Assembly: GCA_020002185.1 (NCBI GenBank)
Contig: CM034544.1
Coordinates: forward strand, 5,306,054 to 5,370,053
DNA from: Paraescarpia echinospica
Taxonomy: Eukaryota > Annelida > Polychaeta > Sabellida > Siboglinidae
Length of the DNA stretch: 64,000 nucleotides
Direction: 5' to 3'
Translations under genes and position numbers: made by a program
Shown here: one piece after another, positions 22,501-35,489 of the stretch
How the letters are laid out: every line of letters starts with the position of its first letter
Position numbering within the stretch: position 1 is the first letter of the stretch
The notes under the pieces: model-generated
The model's input: the letters and a program-made list of their open reading frames with translations, nothing else
Told to the model about the DNA's origin: nothing
Database searches by the model: none

Positions 22501-25500
22501 CTGTTGTTAACAACAGACCGACAGCCACGGAACCGTTGTCCCTTTATTGGAACTGTTGTCGACAACAGGCCGACAGTCACGGACCCGTTTTCCCGTTATT
22601 GGAACTGTTGTTGACAACAGGCCGACAGTCACGGACTCGTTGTCCCGTAGTTGGAACTGTTGTTGACAACAGGCCGACAGTCACGGACCCATTGTCCCGT
22701 TATTGGAACTGTTGTTGACAACAGGCCGACAGCCACGGACCCATTGTCCCGTTATTGGAATTGTTGTTGACAACAGTCCGAGAGCCACACACCCGTTGTC
22801 TCTTTTTTGGAACTGTTGTTGACAACAGGCCGACAACCACACACCCGTTGTCTCCTTTTTGGAACTGTTGTTGACAAAAGTCTGAGAGCCAGACTCGTTG
22901 TCCCCCTTTTTTGGAACTGTTGTTGACAACAGGCCGACAGCCACGGACCCGTTATTGGAACTGTTGCTAACAACAGGCCGACAGCCACGGACCCGTTGTC
23001 CCGTTATTGGAACTGTTGTTGACAACAGGCCGACAGTCACGGACCCGTTGTCCCGTTATTGGAACTGTTGTTGACAACAGGCCGACAGCCACGGACCCGT
23101 TGTCCCGTTATTGGAACTGTTGTTGACTACAGGCCGACAGTCACGGACCCGTTGTCCCGTTATTGGAACTGTTGTTGACAACAGGCCGACAGTCACGGAC
23201 CCGTTGTCCCGTTATTGGAACTGTTGTTGACAACAGACCGACAGCCACGGACCCGTTGTCCCGTTATTGGAACTGTTGTTGACAACATGCCGACAGCCAC
23301 AGAACCGTTGTGCCGTTATTGGAACTGTTGTTAACAACAGACCGACAGCCACACACCCGTTGTCCCGTTATTGGAACTGTTGTTGACAACAGGCCGACAG
23401 TCACGGATCCGTTGTCCCGTTATTGGAACTGTTGTTGACAACAGGCCTTCAGCCACGGACCCGTTGTCTCGTTATTGGAATTGTTGTTGACAACAGTCCG
23501 AGAGCCACACACCCGTTGTCTCTTTTTTGGAACTGTTGTTGACAACAGGCCGACAACCACACACCCGTTGTCTCCTTTTTGGAACTGTTGTTGACAAAAG
23601 TCCGAGAGCCACACTCGTTGTCCCCTTTTTTTGGAACTATTGTTGACAACAGGCCGACAGCCACGGACCCGTTATTGGAACTGTTGCTAACAACAGGCCG
23701 ACAGCCACGGACCCGTTGTCCCGTTATTGGAACTGTTGTTGACAACAGGCCGACATTCACGGACCCGTTTTCGCCTTTTTTGGAACTGTTGTTGACAACA
23801 GGCCAACAGCCACGGACCCGTTGTCCCTTTATTGGAACTGTTGTTAACAACAGGCCGACAGTCACGGACCCGTTTTCCCGTTATTGGAACTGTTGTTGAC
23901 AACAGGCCGACAGTCACGGACCCGATGTCCCGTTATTGGAACTGTTGTTGACAACAGACCGACAGCCACGGACCCGTTGTCCCGTTATTGGAACTGTTGT
24001 TGACAACATGCCGACAGCCACAGAACCGTTGTGCCGTTATTGGAACTGTTGTTAACAACAGACCGACAGCCACACACCCGTTGTCCCGTTATTGGAACTG
24101 TTGTTGACAACAGGCCGACAGTCACGGATCCGTTGTCCCGTTATTGGAACTGTTGTTGACAACAGGCCGACAGCCACGGACCCGTTGTCTCGTTATTGGA
24201 ATTGTTGTTGACAACAGTCCGAGAGCCACACACCCGTTGTATCTTTTTTGGAACTGTTGTTGACAACAGGCCGACAACCACACACCCGTTGTCTCCTTTT
24301 TGGAACTGTTGTTGACAAAAGTCCGAGAGCCAGAATCGTTGTCCCCTTTTTTTGGAAATGTTGTTGACAACAGGCCGACAGCCACGGACCCGTTATTGGA
24401 ACTGTTGCTAACAACAGGCCGACAGCCACGGACCCGTTGTCCCGTTATTGGAACTGTTGTTGACAACAGGCCGACAGTCACGGACCCGTTTTCGCCTTTT
24501 TTGGAACTGTTGTTGACAACAGGCCAACAGCCACGGACCCGTTGTCCCGTTATTGGAACTGTTGTTAACAACAGGCCGACAGTCACGGACCCGTTGTCCC
24601 GTTATTGGAACTGTTGTTGACAACAGGCCGACAGTCACGGACCCGTTGTCCCGTTATTGGAACTGTTGTTGACAACAGACCGACAGCCACGGACCCGTTG
24701 TCCCGTTATTGGAACTGTTGTTGACAACATGCCGACAGCCACAGAACCGTTGTGCCGTTATTGGAACTGTTGTTAACAACAGACCGACAGCCACACACCC
24801 GTTGTCCCGTTATTGGAACTGTTGTTGACAACAGGCCGACAGTCAAGGATCCGTTGTCCCGTTATTGGAACTGTTGTTGACAACAGGCCGACAGCCACGG
24901 ACCCGTTGTCTCGTTATTGGAATTGTTGTTGACAACAGTCCGAGAGCCACACACCCGTTGTCTCTTTTTTGGAACTGTTGTTGACAACAGGCCGACAACC
25001 ACACACCCGTTGTCTCCTTTTTGGAACTGTTGTTGACAAAAGTCCGAGAGCCAGACTCGTTGTCCCCTTTTTTTGGAACTGTTGTTGACAACAGGCCGAC
25101 AGCCACGGACCCGTTATTGGAACTGTTGGTAACAACAGGCCGACAGCCACGGACCCGTTTTCGCCTTTTTTGGAACTGTTGTTGACAACAGGCCGACAGT
25201 CACGGACCCGTTGTCCCGTTATTGGAACTGTTGTTGACAACAGGCCGACAGTCACGGACCCGTTGTCCCGTTATTGGAACTGTTGTTGACTACAGGCCGA
25301 CAGTCACGGACCCGTTGTCCCGTTATTGGAACTGTTGTTGACAACAGGCCGACAGTCACGGACCCGTTGTCCTGTTATTGGAACTGTTGTTGACAACAGG
25401 CCAACAGCCACGGACCCGTTGTCCCGTTATTGGAACTGTTGTTAACAACAGGCCGACAGTCACGGACCCGTTGTCCCGTTATTGGAACTGTTGTTGACAA

Positions 25501-28500
25501 CAGGCCGACAGTCACGGACCCGTTGTCCCGTTATTGGAACTGTTGTTGACAACAGACCGACAGCCACGGACCCGTTGTCCCGTTATTGGAACTGTTGTTG
25601 ACAACATGCCGACAGCCACAGAACCGTTGTGCCGTTATTGGAACTGTTGTTAACAACAGACCGACAGCCACACACCCGTTGTCCCGTTATTGGAACTGTT
25701 GTTGACAACAGGCCGACAGTCACGAATCCGTTGTCCCGTTATTGGAACTGTTGTTGACAACAGGCCGACAGCCACGGACCCGTTGTCTCGTTATTGGAAT
25801 TGTTGTTGACAACAGTCCGAGAGCGACACACCCGTTGTCTCTTTTTTGGAACTGTTGTTGACAACAGGCCGACAACCACACACCCGTTGTCTCCTTTTTG
25901 GAACTGTTGTTGACAAAAGTCCGAGAGCCAGACTCGTTGTCCTCTTTTTTTGGAACTATTGTTGACAACAGGCCGACAGCCACGGACCCGTTATTGGAAC
26001 TGTTGCTAACAACAGGCCGACAGCCACGGACCCGTTGTCCCGTTATTGGAACTGTTGTTAACAACAGGCCGACAGTCGCGGACCCGTTGTCCCGTTATTG
26101 GAACTGTTGTTGACAACATACCGACAGCCACGGACCCGTTATCCCGTTATTGGAACTGTTGTTGACAACATGCCGACAGCCACAGAACCGTTGTGCCGTT
26201 ATTGGAATTGTTGTTAACAACAGACCGACAGCCACACACCCGTTGTCCCGTTATTGGAACTGTTGTTGACAACAGGCCGAAAGTCATTGACCCGTTGTCC
26301 CGTTATTGGAACTGTTTTTGACAACAGGCCGACAGTCACGGACCCGTTGTCCCGTTATTGGAACCGTTGTTGACAACAGGCCGACAGTCACGGACCCGTT
26401 GTCCCGTTATTGGAACTGTTGTTGACAACAGGCTGACAGTCACAGAACCGTTGTCCCGTTATTGGAACTTGTTGAAAACAGGCCGACAGTTGCAGAACCG
26501 TTGTCCCGTTATTGGAACAGTTCTTGACAACAGGCCGACAGTCACGGACCCGTTGTCCCGTTATTGGAACTGTTGTTGACAACAGGCCGACAGTCACGGA
26601 CCCGTTGTCCCGATATTGGAACTGTTGTTAACAACAGACCGACAGCCACGGAACCGTTGTCCCTTTATTGGAACTGTTGTCGACAACAGGCCGACAGTCA
26701 CGGACCCGTTTTCCCGTTATTGGAACTGTTGTTGACAACAGGCCGACAGTCACGGACCCGTTGTCCCGTAGTTGGAACTGTTGTTGACAACAGGCCGACA
26801 GTCACGGACCCATTGTCCCGTTATTGGAACTGTTGTTGACAACAGGCCGACAGCCACGGACCCATTGTCCCGTTATTGGAATTGTTGTTGACAACAGTCC
26901 GAGAGCCACACACCCGTTGTCTCTTTTTTGGAACTGTTGTTGACAACAGGCCGACAACCACACACCCGTTGTCTCCTTTTTGGAACTGTTGTTGACAAAA
27001 GTCTGAGAGCCAGACTCGTTGTCCCCCTTTTTTGGAACTGTTGTTGACAACAGGCCGACAGCCACGGACCCGTTATTGGAAATGTTGCTAACAACAGGCC
27101 GACAGCCACGGACCCGTTGTCCCGTTATTGGAACTGTTGTTGACAACAGGCCGACAGTCACGGACCCGTTGTCCCGTTATTGGAACTGTTGTTGACAACA
27201 GACCGACAGCCACGGACCCGTTGTCCCGTTATTGGAACTGTTGTTGACAACATGCCGACAGCCACAGAACCGTTGTGCCGTTATTGGAACTGTTGTTAAC
27301 AACAGACCGACAGCCACACACCCGTTGTCCCGTTATTGGAACTGTTGTTGACAACAGGCCGACAGTCACGGATCCGTTGTCCCGTTATTGGAACTGTTGT
27401 TGACAACAGGCCGACAGCCACGGACCCGTTGTCTCGTTATTGGAATTGTTGTTGACAACAGTCCGAGAGCCACACACCCGTTGTCTCTTTTTTGGAACTG
27501 TTGTTGACAACAGGCCGACAACCACACACCCGTTGTCTCCTTTTTGGAACTGTTGTTGACAAAAGTCCGAGAGCCAGACTCGTTGTCCCCCTTTTTTGGA
27601 ACTGTTGTTGACAACAGGCCGACAGCCACGGACCCGTTATTGGAACTGTTGCTAACAACAGGCCGACAGCCACGGACCCGTTGTCCCGTTATTGGAACTG
27701 TTGTTGACAACAGGCCGACAGTCACGGACCCGTTTTCGCCTTTTTTGGAACTGTTGTTGACAACAGGCCGACAGTCACGGACCCGTTGTCCCGTTATTGG
27801 AACTGTTGTTGACAATAGGCCGACAGTCACGGACCCGTTGTCCCGTTATTGGAACTGTTGTTGACTACAGGCCGACAGTCACGGACCCGTTGTCCCGTTA
27901 TTGGAACTGTTGTTGACAACAGGCCGACAGTCACGGACCCGTTGTCCTGTTATTGGAACTGTTGTTGACAACAGGCCAACAGCCACGGACCCGTTGTCCC
28001 GTTATTGGAACTGTTGTTAACAACAGGCCGACAGCACGGACCCGTTGTCCCGTTATTGGAACTGTTGTTGACAACAGGCCGACAGTCACGGACCCGTTGT
28101 CCCGTTATTGGAACTGTTGTTGACAACAGGCCGACAGCCACGGACCCGTTGTCCCGTTATTGGAACTGTTGTTGACAACATGCCGACAGCCACAGAACCG
28201 TTGTGCCGTTATTGGAACTGTTGTTAACAACAGACCGACAGCCACACACCCGTTGTCCCGTTATTGGAACTGTTGTTGACAACAGGCCGACAGTCACGAA
28301 TCCGTTGTCCCGTTATTGGAACTGTTGTTGACAACAGGCCGACAGCCACGGACCCGTTGTCTCGTTATTGGAATTGTTGTTGACAACAGTCCGAGAGCGA
28401 CACACCCGTTGTCTCTTTTTTGGAACTGTTGTTGACAACAGGCCGACAACCACACACCCGTTGTCTCCTTTTTGGAACTGTTGTTGACAAAAGTCCGAGA

Positions 28501-31500
28501 GCCAGACTCGTTGTCCCCTTTTTTTTGAACTATTGTTGACAACAGGCCGACAGCCACGGACCCGTTATTGGAACTGTTGCTAACAACAGGCCGACAGCCA
28601 CGGACCCGTTGTCCCGTTATTGGAACTGTTGTTAACAACAGGCCGACAGCCACGGACAAGTTGTCCCGTTATTGGAACTGTTGTTGACAACATGCCGACA
28701 GCCACAGAACCGTTGTGCCGTTATTGGAATTGTTGTTAACAACAGACCGACAGCCACACACCCGTTGTCCCGTTATTGGAACTGTTGTTGACAACAGGCC
28801 GAAAGTCATTGACCCGTTGTCCCGTTATTGGAACTGTTTTTGACAACAGGCCGACAGTCGCGGACCCGTTGTCCCGTTATTGGAACCGTTGTTGACAACA
28901 GGCCGACAGTCACGGACCCGTTGTCCCGTTATTGGAACTGTTGTTGACAACAGGCTGACAGTCACAGAACCGTTGTCCCGTTATTGGAACTTGTTCAAAA
29001 CAGGCCGACAGTCGCAGAACCGTTGTCCCGTTATTGGAACAGTTCTTGACAACAGGCCGACAGCCACGGACCCGTTATTGGAACTGTTGCTAACAACAGG
29101 CCGACAGCCACGGACCCGTTGTCCCGTTATTGGAACTGTTGTTGACAACAGGCCGACAGTCACGGACCCGTTGTCCCGTTATTGGAACTGTTGTTGACAA
29201 CAGGCCGACATTCACGGACCCGCTGTCCCGTTATTGGAACTGTTGTTAACAACAGACCGACAGCCACGGAACCGTTGTCCCGTTATTGGAACTGTTGTCG
29301 ACAACAGGCCGACAGTCACGGACCCGTTTTCCCGTTATTGGAACTGTTGTTGACAACAGGCCGACAGTCACGGACCCGTTGTCCCGTAATTGGAACTGTT
29401 GTTGACAACAGGCCGACAGTCACGGACCCATTGTCCCGTTATTGGAACTGTTGTTGACAACAGACCAACAGCCACGGACCCGTTGTCCCGTTATTGGAAT
29501 TGTTGTTGACAACAGTCCGAGAGCCACACAACCGTTGTCTCTTTTTTGGAACTGTTGTTGACAACAGGCCGACAACCACACACCCGTTGTCTCCTTTTTG
29601 TAACTGTTGTTGACAAAAGTCTGAGAGCCAGACTCGTTGTCCCCCTTTTTTGGAACTGTTGTTGACAACAGGCCGACAGCCACGGACCCGTTATTGGAAC
29701 TGTTGCTAACAACAGGCCGACAGCCACGGACCCGTTGTCCCGTTATTGGAACTGTTGTTGACAACAGGCCGACAGTCACGGACCCGTTTTCGCCTTTTTT
29801 GGAACTGTTGTTGACAACAGGCCGACAGTCACGGACCCGTTGTCCCGTTATTGGAACTTTTTTGACAATAGGCCGACAGTCACGGACCCGTTGTCCCGTT
29901 ATTGGAACTGTTGTTGACTACAGGCCGACAGTCACGCACCCGTTGTCCCGTTATTGGAACTGTTGTTAACAACAGGCCGACAGTCACGGACCCGTTTTCG
30001 CCTTTTTTGGAACTGTTGTTGACAAAAGTCTGAGAGCCAAACTCGTTGTCCCCCTTTTTTGGAACTGTTGTTGACAACAGGCCGACAGCCACGGACCCGT
30101 TATTGGAACTGTTGCTAACAACAGGCCGACAGCCACGGACCCGTTGTCCCGTTATTGGAACTGTTGTTGACAACAGGCCGACAGTCACGGACCCGTTTTC
30201 GCCTTTTTTGGAACTGTTGTTGACAACAGGCCGACAGTCACGGACCCGTTGTCCCGTTATTGTAACTGTTGTTGACAATAGGCCGACAGTCACGGACCCG
30301 TTGTCCCGTTATTGGAACTGTTGTTGACTACAGGCCGACAGTCACGCACCCGTTGTCCCGTTATTGGAACTGTTGTTAACAACAGGCCGACAGTCACGGA
30401 CCCGTTGTCCCGTTATTGGAACTGTTGTTGACAACAGGCCGACAGTCACGGACCCGTTGTCCCGTTATTGGAACTGTTGTTGACAACAGACCGACAGCCA
30501 CGGACCCGTTGTCCCGTTATTGGAACTGTTGTTGACAACATGCCGACAGCCACGGAACCGTTGTGCCGTTATTGGAACTGTTGTTAACAACAGACCGACA
30601 GCCACACACCCGTTGTCCCGTTATTGGAACTGTTGTTGACAACAGGCCGACAGTCACGGATCCGTTGTCCCGTTATTGGAACTGTTGTTGACAACAGGCC
30701 GACAGCCATGGACCCGTTGTCTCGTTATTGGAATTGTTGTTGACAACAGTCCGAGAGCCACACACCCGTTGTATCTTTTTTGGAACTGTTGTTGACAACA
30801 GGCCGACAACCACACACCCGTTGTCTCCTTTTTGGAACTGTTGTTGACAAAAGTCCGAGAGCCAGAATCGTTGTCCCCTTTTTTTGGAACTGTTGTTGAC
30901 AACAGGCCGACAGCCACGGACCCGTTATTGGAACTGTTGCTAACAACAGGCCGACAGCCACGGACCCGTTGCCCGTTATTGGAACTGTTGTTGACAACAG
31001 GCCGACAGTCACGGACCCGTTTTCGCCTTTTTTGGAACTGTTGTTGACAACAGGCCAACAGCCACGGACCCGTTGTCCCGTTATTGGAACTGTTGTTAAC
31101 AACAGGCCGACAGTCACGGACCCGTTGTCCCGTTATTGGAACTGTTTTTGACAACAGGCCGACAGTCACGGACCCGTTGTCCCGTTATTGGAACTGTTGT
31201 TGACAACAGACCGACAGCCACGGACCCGTTGTCCCGTTATTGGAACTGTTGTTGACAACATGCCGACAGCCACAGAACCGTTGTGCCGTTATTGGAACTG
31301 TTGTTAACAACAGACCGACAGCCACGCACCCGTTGTCCCGTTATTGGAACTGTTGTTGACAACAGGCCGACAGTCACGAACCCGTTGTCCCGTTATTGGA
31401 ACTGTTGTTGACAACAGGCCGACAGCCACGGACCCGTTGTCTCGTTATTGGAATTGTTGTTGACAACAGCCCGAGAGCCACACACCCGTTGTCTCTTTTT

Positions 31501-34500
31501 TGGAACTGTTGTTGACAACAGGCCGACAACCACACACCCGTTGTCTCCTTTTTGGAACTGTTGTTGACAAAAGTCCGAGAGCCACACTCGTTGTCCCCTT
31601 TTTTTGGAACTATTGTTGACAACAGGCCGACAGCCACGGACCCGTTATTGGAACTGTTGCTAACAACAGGCCGACAGCCACGGACCCGTTGTCCCGTTAT
31701 TGGAACTGTTGTTGACAACAGGCCGACATTCACGGACCCGTTTTCGCCTTTTTTGGAACTGTTGTTGACAACAGGCCAACAGCCACGGACCCGTTGTCCC
31801 TTTATTGGAACTGTTGTTAACAACAGGCCGACAGTCACGGACCCGTTGTCCCGTTATTGGAACTGTTGTTGACAACAGGCCGACAGTCACGGACCCGTTG
31901 TCCCGTTATTGGAACTGTTGTTGACAACAGACCGACAGCCACGGACCCGTTGTCCCGTTATTGGAACTGTTGTTGACAACATGCCGACAGCCACAGAACC
32001 GTTGTGCCGTTATTGGAACTGTTGTTAACAACAGACCGACAGCCACACACCCGTTGTCCCGTTATTGGAACTGTTGTTGACAACAGGCCGACAGTCACGG
32101 ATCCGTTGTCCCGTTATTGGAACTGTTGTTGACAACAGGCCGACAGCCACGGACCCGTTGTCTCGTTATTGGAATTGTTGTTGACAACAGTCCGAGAGCC
32201 ACACACCCGTTGTATCTTTTTTGGAACTGTTGTTGACAACAGGCCGACAACCACACACCCGTTGTCTCCTCTTTGGAACTGTTGTTGACAAAAGTCCGAG
32301 AGCCAGAATCGTTGTCCCCTTTTTTTGGAACTGTTGTTGACAACAGGCCGACAGCACGGACCCGTTGTCCCCAGTTGTCCCGTTATTGGAACTGTTGTTG
32401 ACAACAGGCCGACAGACCCGTTGTCCCGTTATTGGAACTGTTGTTGACAACAGGCCGACAGTCACGGACCCGTTGTCCCGTTATTGGAACTGTTGTTGAC
32501 AACAGGCCGACAGTCACGGACCCGTTGTCCCGTTATTGGAACTGTTGTTGACAACAGGCTGACAGTCACAGAACCGTTGTCCCGTTATTGGAACTTGTTG
32601 AAAACAGGCCGACAGTCGCACCGTTGTCCCGTTATTGGAACAGTTCTTGACAACAGGCCGACAGTCACGGACCCGTTTTCCCGTTATTGGAACTGTTGTT
32701 GACAACAGGCCGACAGTCACGGACCCGTTGTCCCGTTATTGGAACTGTTGTTGACAACAGGCCGACAGCCACGGACCCGTTGTCCCGTTATTGGAACTGT
32801 TGTTAACAACAGACCGACAGCCACATTGGAACTGTTGTCCAACAGGCCGACGTTATTGGAACTGTTGTTGACAACAGGCCGACAGTCACGGACCGTTGTC
32901 CCGTTATTGGAACTGTTGTTGACAACAGGCCGACAGCCACGGACCCGTTGTCTCGTTATTGGAATTGTTGTTGACAACAGTCCGAGAGCCACACACCCGT
33001 TGTCTCTTTTTTGGAACTGTTGTTGACAACAGGCCGACAACCACACACCCGTTGTCTCCTTTTTGGAACTGTTGTTGACAAAAGTCCGAGAGCCAGACTC
33101 GTTGTCCCCTTTTTTTGGAACTGTTGTTGACAACAGGCCGACAGCCACGGACCCGTTATTGGAACTGTTGCTAACAACAGGCCGACAGCCACGGACCCGT
33201 TGTCCCGTTATTGGAACTGTTGTTGACAACAGGCCGACAGTCACGGACCCGTTTTCGCCTTTTTTGGAACTGTTGTTGACAACAGGCCGACAGTCACGGA
33301 CCCGTTGTCCCGTTATTGGAACTGTTGTTGACAACAGGCCGACAGTCACGGACCCGTTGTCCCGTTATTGGAACTGTTGTTGACTACAGGCCGACAGTCA
33401 CGGACCCGTTGTCCCGTTATTGGAACTGTTGTTAACAACAGACCGAGGTCCCGTTATTGGAACTGTTGTTGACAACAGGCCGACAGTCACGGACCCGTTG
33501 TCCCGTTATTGGAACTGTTGTTGACAACAGACCGACAGCCACGGACCCGTTGTCCCGTTATTGGAACTGTTGTTGACAACATGCCGACAGCCACAGAACC
33601 GTTGTGCCGTTATTGGAACTGTTGTTAACAACAGACCGACAGCCACACACCCGTTGTCCCGTTATTGGAACTGTTGTTGACAACAGGCCGACAGTCACGG
33701 ATCCGTTGTCCCGTTATTGGAACTGTTGTTGACAACAGTCCGAGAGCCACACACCCGTTGTCTCTTTTTTGGAACTGTTGTTGACAACAGGCCGACAACC
33801 ACACACCCGTTGTCTCCTTTTTGGAACTGTTGTTGACAAAAGTCCGAGAGCCAGACTCGTTGTCCCCTTTTTTTGGAACTGTTGTTGACAACAGGCCGAC
33901 AGCCACGGACCCGTTATTGGAACTGTTGCTAACAACAGGCCGACAGCCACGGACCCGTTGTCCCGTTATTGGAACTGTTGTTGACAACAGGCCGACAGTC
34001 ACGGACCCGTTTTCGCCTTTTTTGGAACTGTTGTTGACAACAGGCCGACAGTCACGGACCCGTTGTCCCGTTATTGGAACTGTTGTTGACAACAGGCCGA
34101 CAGTCACGGACCCGTTGTCCCGTTATTGGAACTGTTGTTGACTACAGGCCGACAGTCACGGACCCGTTGTCCCGTTATTGGAACTGTTGTTGACAACAGG
34201 CCGACAGTCACGGACCCGTTGTCCCGTTATTGGAACTGTTGTTGACAACAGGCCAACAGCCACGGACCCGTTGTCCCGTTATTGGAACTGTTGTTAACAA
34301 CAGGCCGGCAGTCACGGACCCGTTGTCCCGTTATTGGAACTGTTGTTGACAACAGGCCGACAATCACGGACCCGTTGTCCCGTTATTGGAACTGTTGTTG
34401 ACAACAGACCGACAGCCACGGACCCGTTGTCCCGTTATTGGAACTGTTGTTGACAACATGCCGACAGCCACAGAACCGTTGTGCCGTTATTGGAACTGTT

Positions 34501-34962
34501 GTTAACAACAGACCGACAGCCACACACCCGTTGTCCCGTTATTGGAACTGTTTTTGACAACAGGCCGACAGTCACGGATCCGTTGTCCCGTTATTGGAAC
34601 TGTTGTTGACAACAGGCCGACAGCCACGGACCCGTTGTCTCGTTATTGGAATTGTTGTTGACAACAGTCCGAGAGCCACACACCCGTTGTCTTTTTTTTA
34701 CAACAGGCCGACAACCACACACCCGTTGTCTCCTTTTTGGAACTGTTGTTGACAAAAGTCCGAGAGCCAGACTCGTTGTCCCCCTTTTTTGGAACTGTTG
34801 TTGACAACAGGCCGACAGCCACACACCCGTTGTCTCCTTTTTGGAACTGTTGTTGACAACAGGCCGGCAGCCACATACCCGTTGTCTCCTTTTCGGAACT
34901 GTTGTTGACAACAGGCCGACAGCCACATACCCGTTGTCCCCTTTTTGGAACTGTTTCTTTTT
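16501..34962. repeat. 52-bp satellite with higher-order structure
   Basis: About 18.5 kb, roughly 350 monomers. Each starts GGAACTGTTGTTGACAACAG, continues GCCGACAGTCACGGACC and ends CGTTGTCCCGTTATT, 52 bases in all. Every monomer carries the dyad CTGTTGTTGACAACAG (7-bp arms, 2-bp centre) and a short ACGG-AC-CCGT dyad. Recurrent variants include an end in CTTTTTT, CACACACCC for CACGGACCC, a 44-base short monomer, and dyad centres changed to TA or CG. Variants recur in fixed order in ~721-base blocks (for example starts at 19,228, 19,949 and 20,670), equal to 13 full monomers plus a short one. Because 52 is not a multiple of three, open frames pass through all phases and are not genes. Confidence 0.97.
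19228..27573. repeat. Two near-identical 4.17-kb super-blocks within the satellite
   Basis: Matching variant patterns recur at a constant offset of 4173 bases (19,406/23,579; 19,949/24,122; 20,670/24,843; 21,547/25,720; 22,185/26,358). From about 22.4 kb the offset drops to 4121, so the right copy has lost exactly one 52-base monomer. The left array, 17,217-18,400, matches 21,547-22,720 at offset 4330, showing a third, partial copy. Only a few substitutions separate the copies. Confidence 0.85.
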
Positions 34963-35202
34963 TGAAAAATCGCAACGGGTTTTTCTTTTTCCAATAACGA
35001 GTCTTTTGGTCTTTGGGTTATGGAACTTTTATTTGTCAGACACCATGATCTTGTGTTGGACCAAAGACGTGGTTTTACTTTCCCAATAACAAGGTAAAAG
35101 CAATGTTTGCGTTGTCGTAAAACGTGCCTTGTATTAAATATAAAAGCGAGTGTAGGAGCGAAGTTTGAAGTTTTAGTATTTTGCGAGCCTCTGTGGTGCA
35201 GT

Positions 35203-35487
35203 TGGAGGTTTTAGCAGAGCCTCAAGGGAGCTCAGTTGGAGGTTTTCAGAGAGCCTCAAGGGTATGCATTGTGAGGTTTTCAGAGAACCTCAAGGAGGAT
35301 CCAGATGGAGGTTTTCAGAGAGCCTCAAGGGAGCGCAGTTGGAAGTTTTCAGAGATCCTCGAGGGGGACGCATTTGGAGGTTTTCGTAGAGCCTCAAGGG
35401 GGATGCAATTGGAGGTTTTCGTAGAGCCACAAGGGGGATGCAATTGGAGGTTTTCGTAGAGCCTCATCCCCCTGAACTTTGAACAAG
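35203..35487 (+). repeat. 35-bp minisatellite, eight units
   Basis: Units of about 34-35 bases read TTGGAGGTTTTCAGAGAGCC then TCAAGGGGGATGCAA, with early units more diverged and the last three nearly identical. An open frame passes through it, but repetition rather than coding explains it. Confidence 0.9.
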
Positions 35488-35489
35488 TC

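Noticed and set aside
16501..34962. Dozens of 60-210-codon open frames on both strands in the satellite
   Set aside because: They all begin at TTG or similar non-ATG codons or at repeat-borne ATGs, repeat every 52 residues and arise because the monomer lacks stops; both strands are equally open. No start context, no domain.
16501..34962. CRISPR-like array of regularly spaced dyads
   Set aside because: The sequence between dyads is itself repeated, not unique spacers, and the host is an animal genome with no cas genes.
16501..34962. CENP-B box in the 52-bp monomer
   Set aside because: Aligning the CENP-B consensus (TTCG....A..CGGG) on the reverse strand near CAACGGG, only the CGGG end fits; the TTCG part does not.
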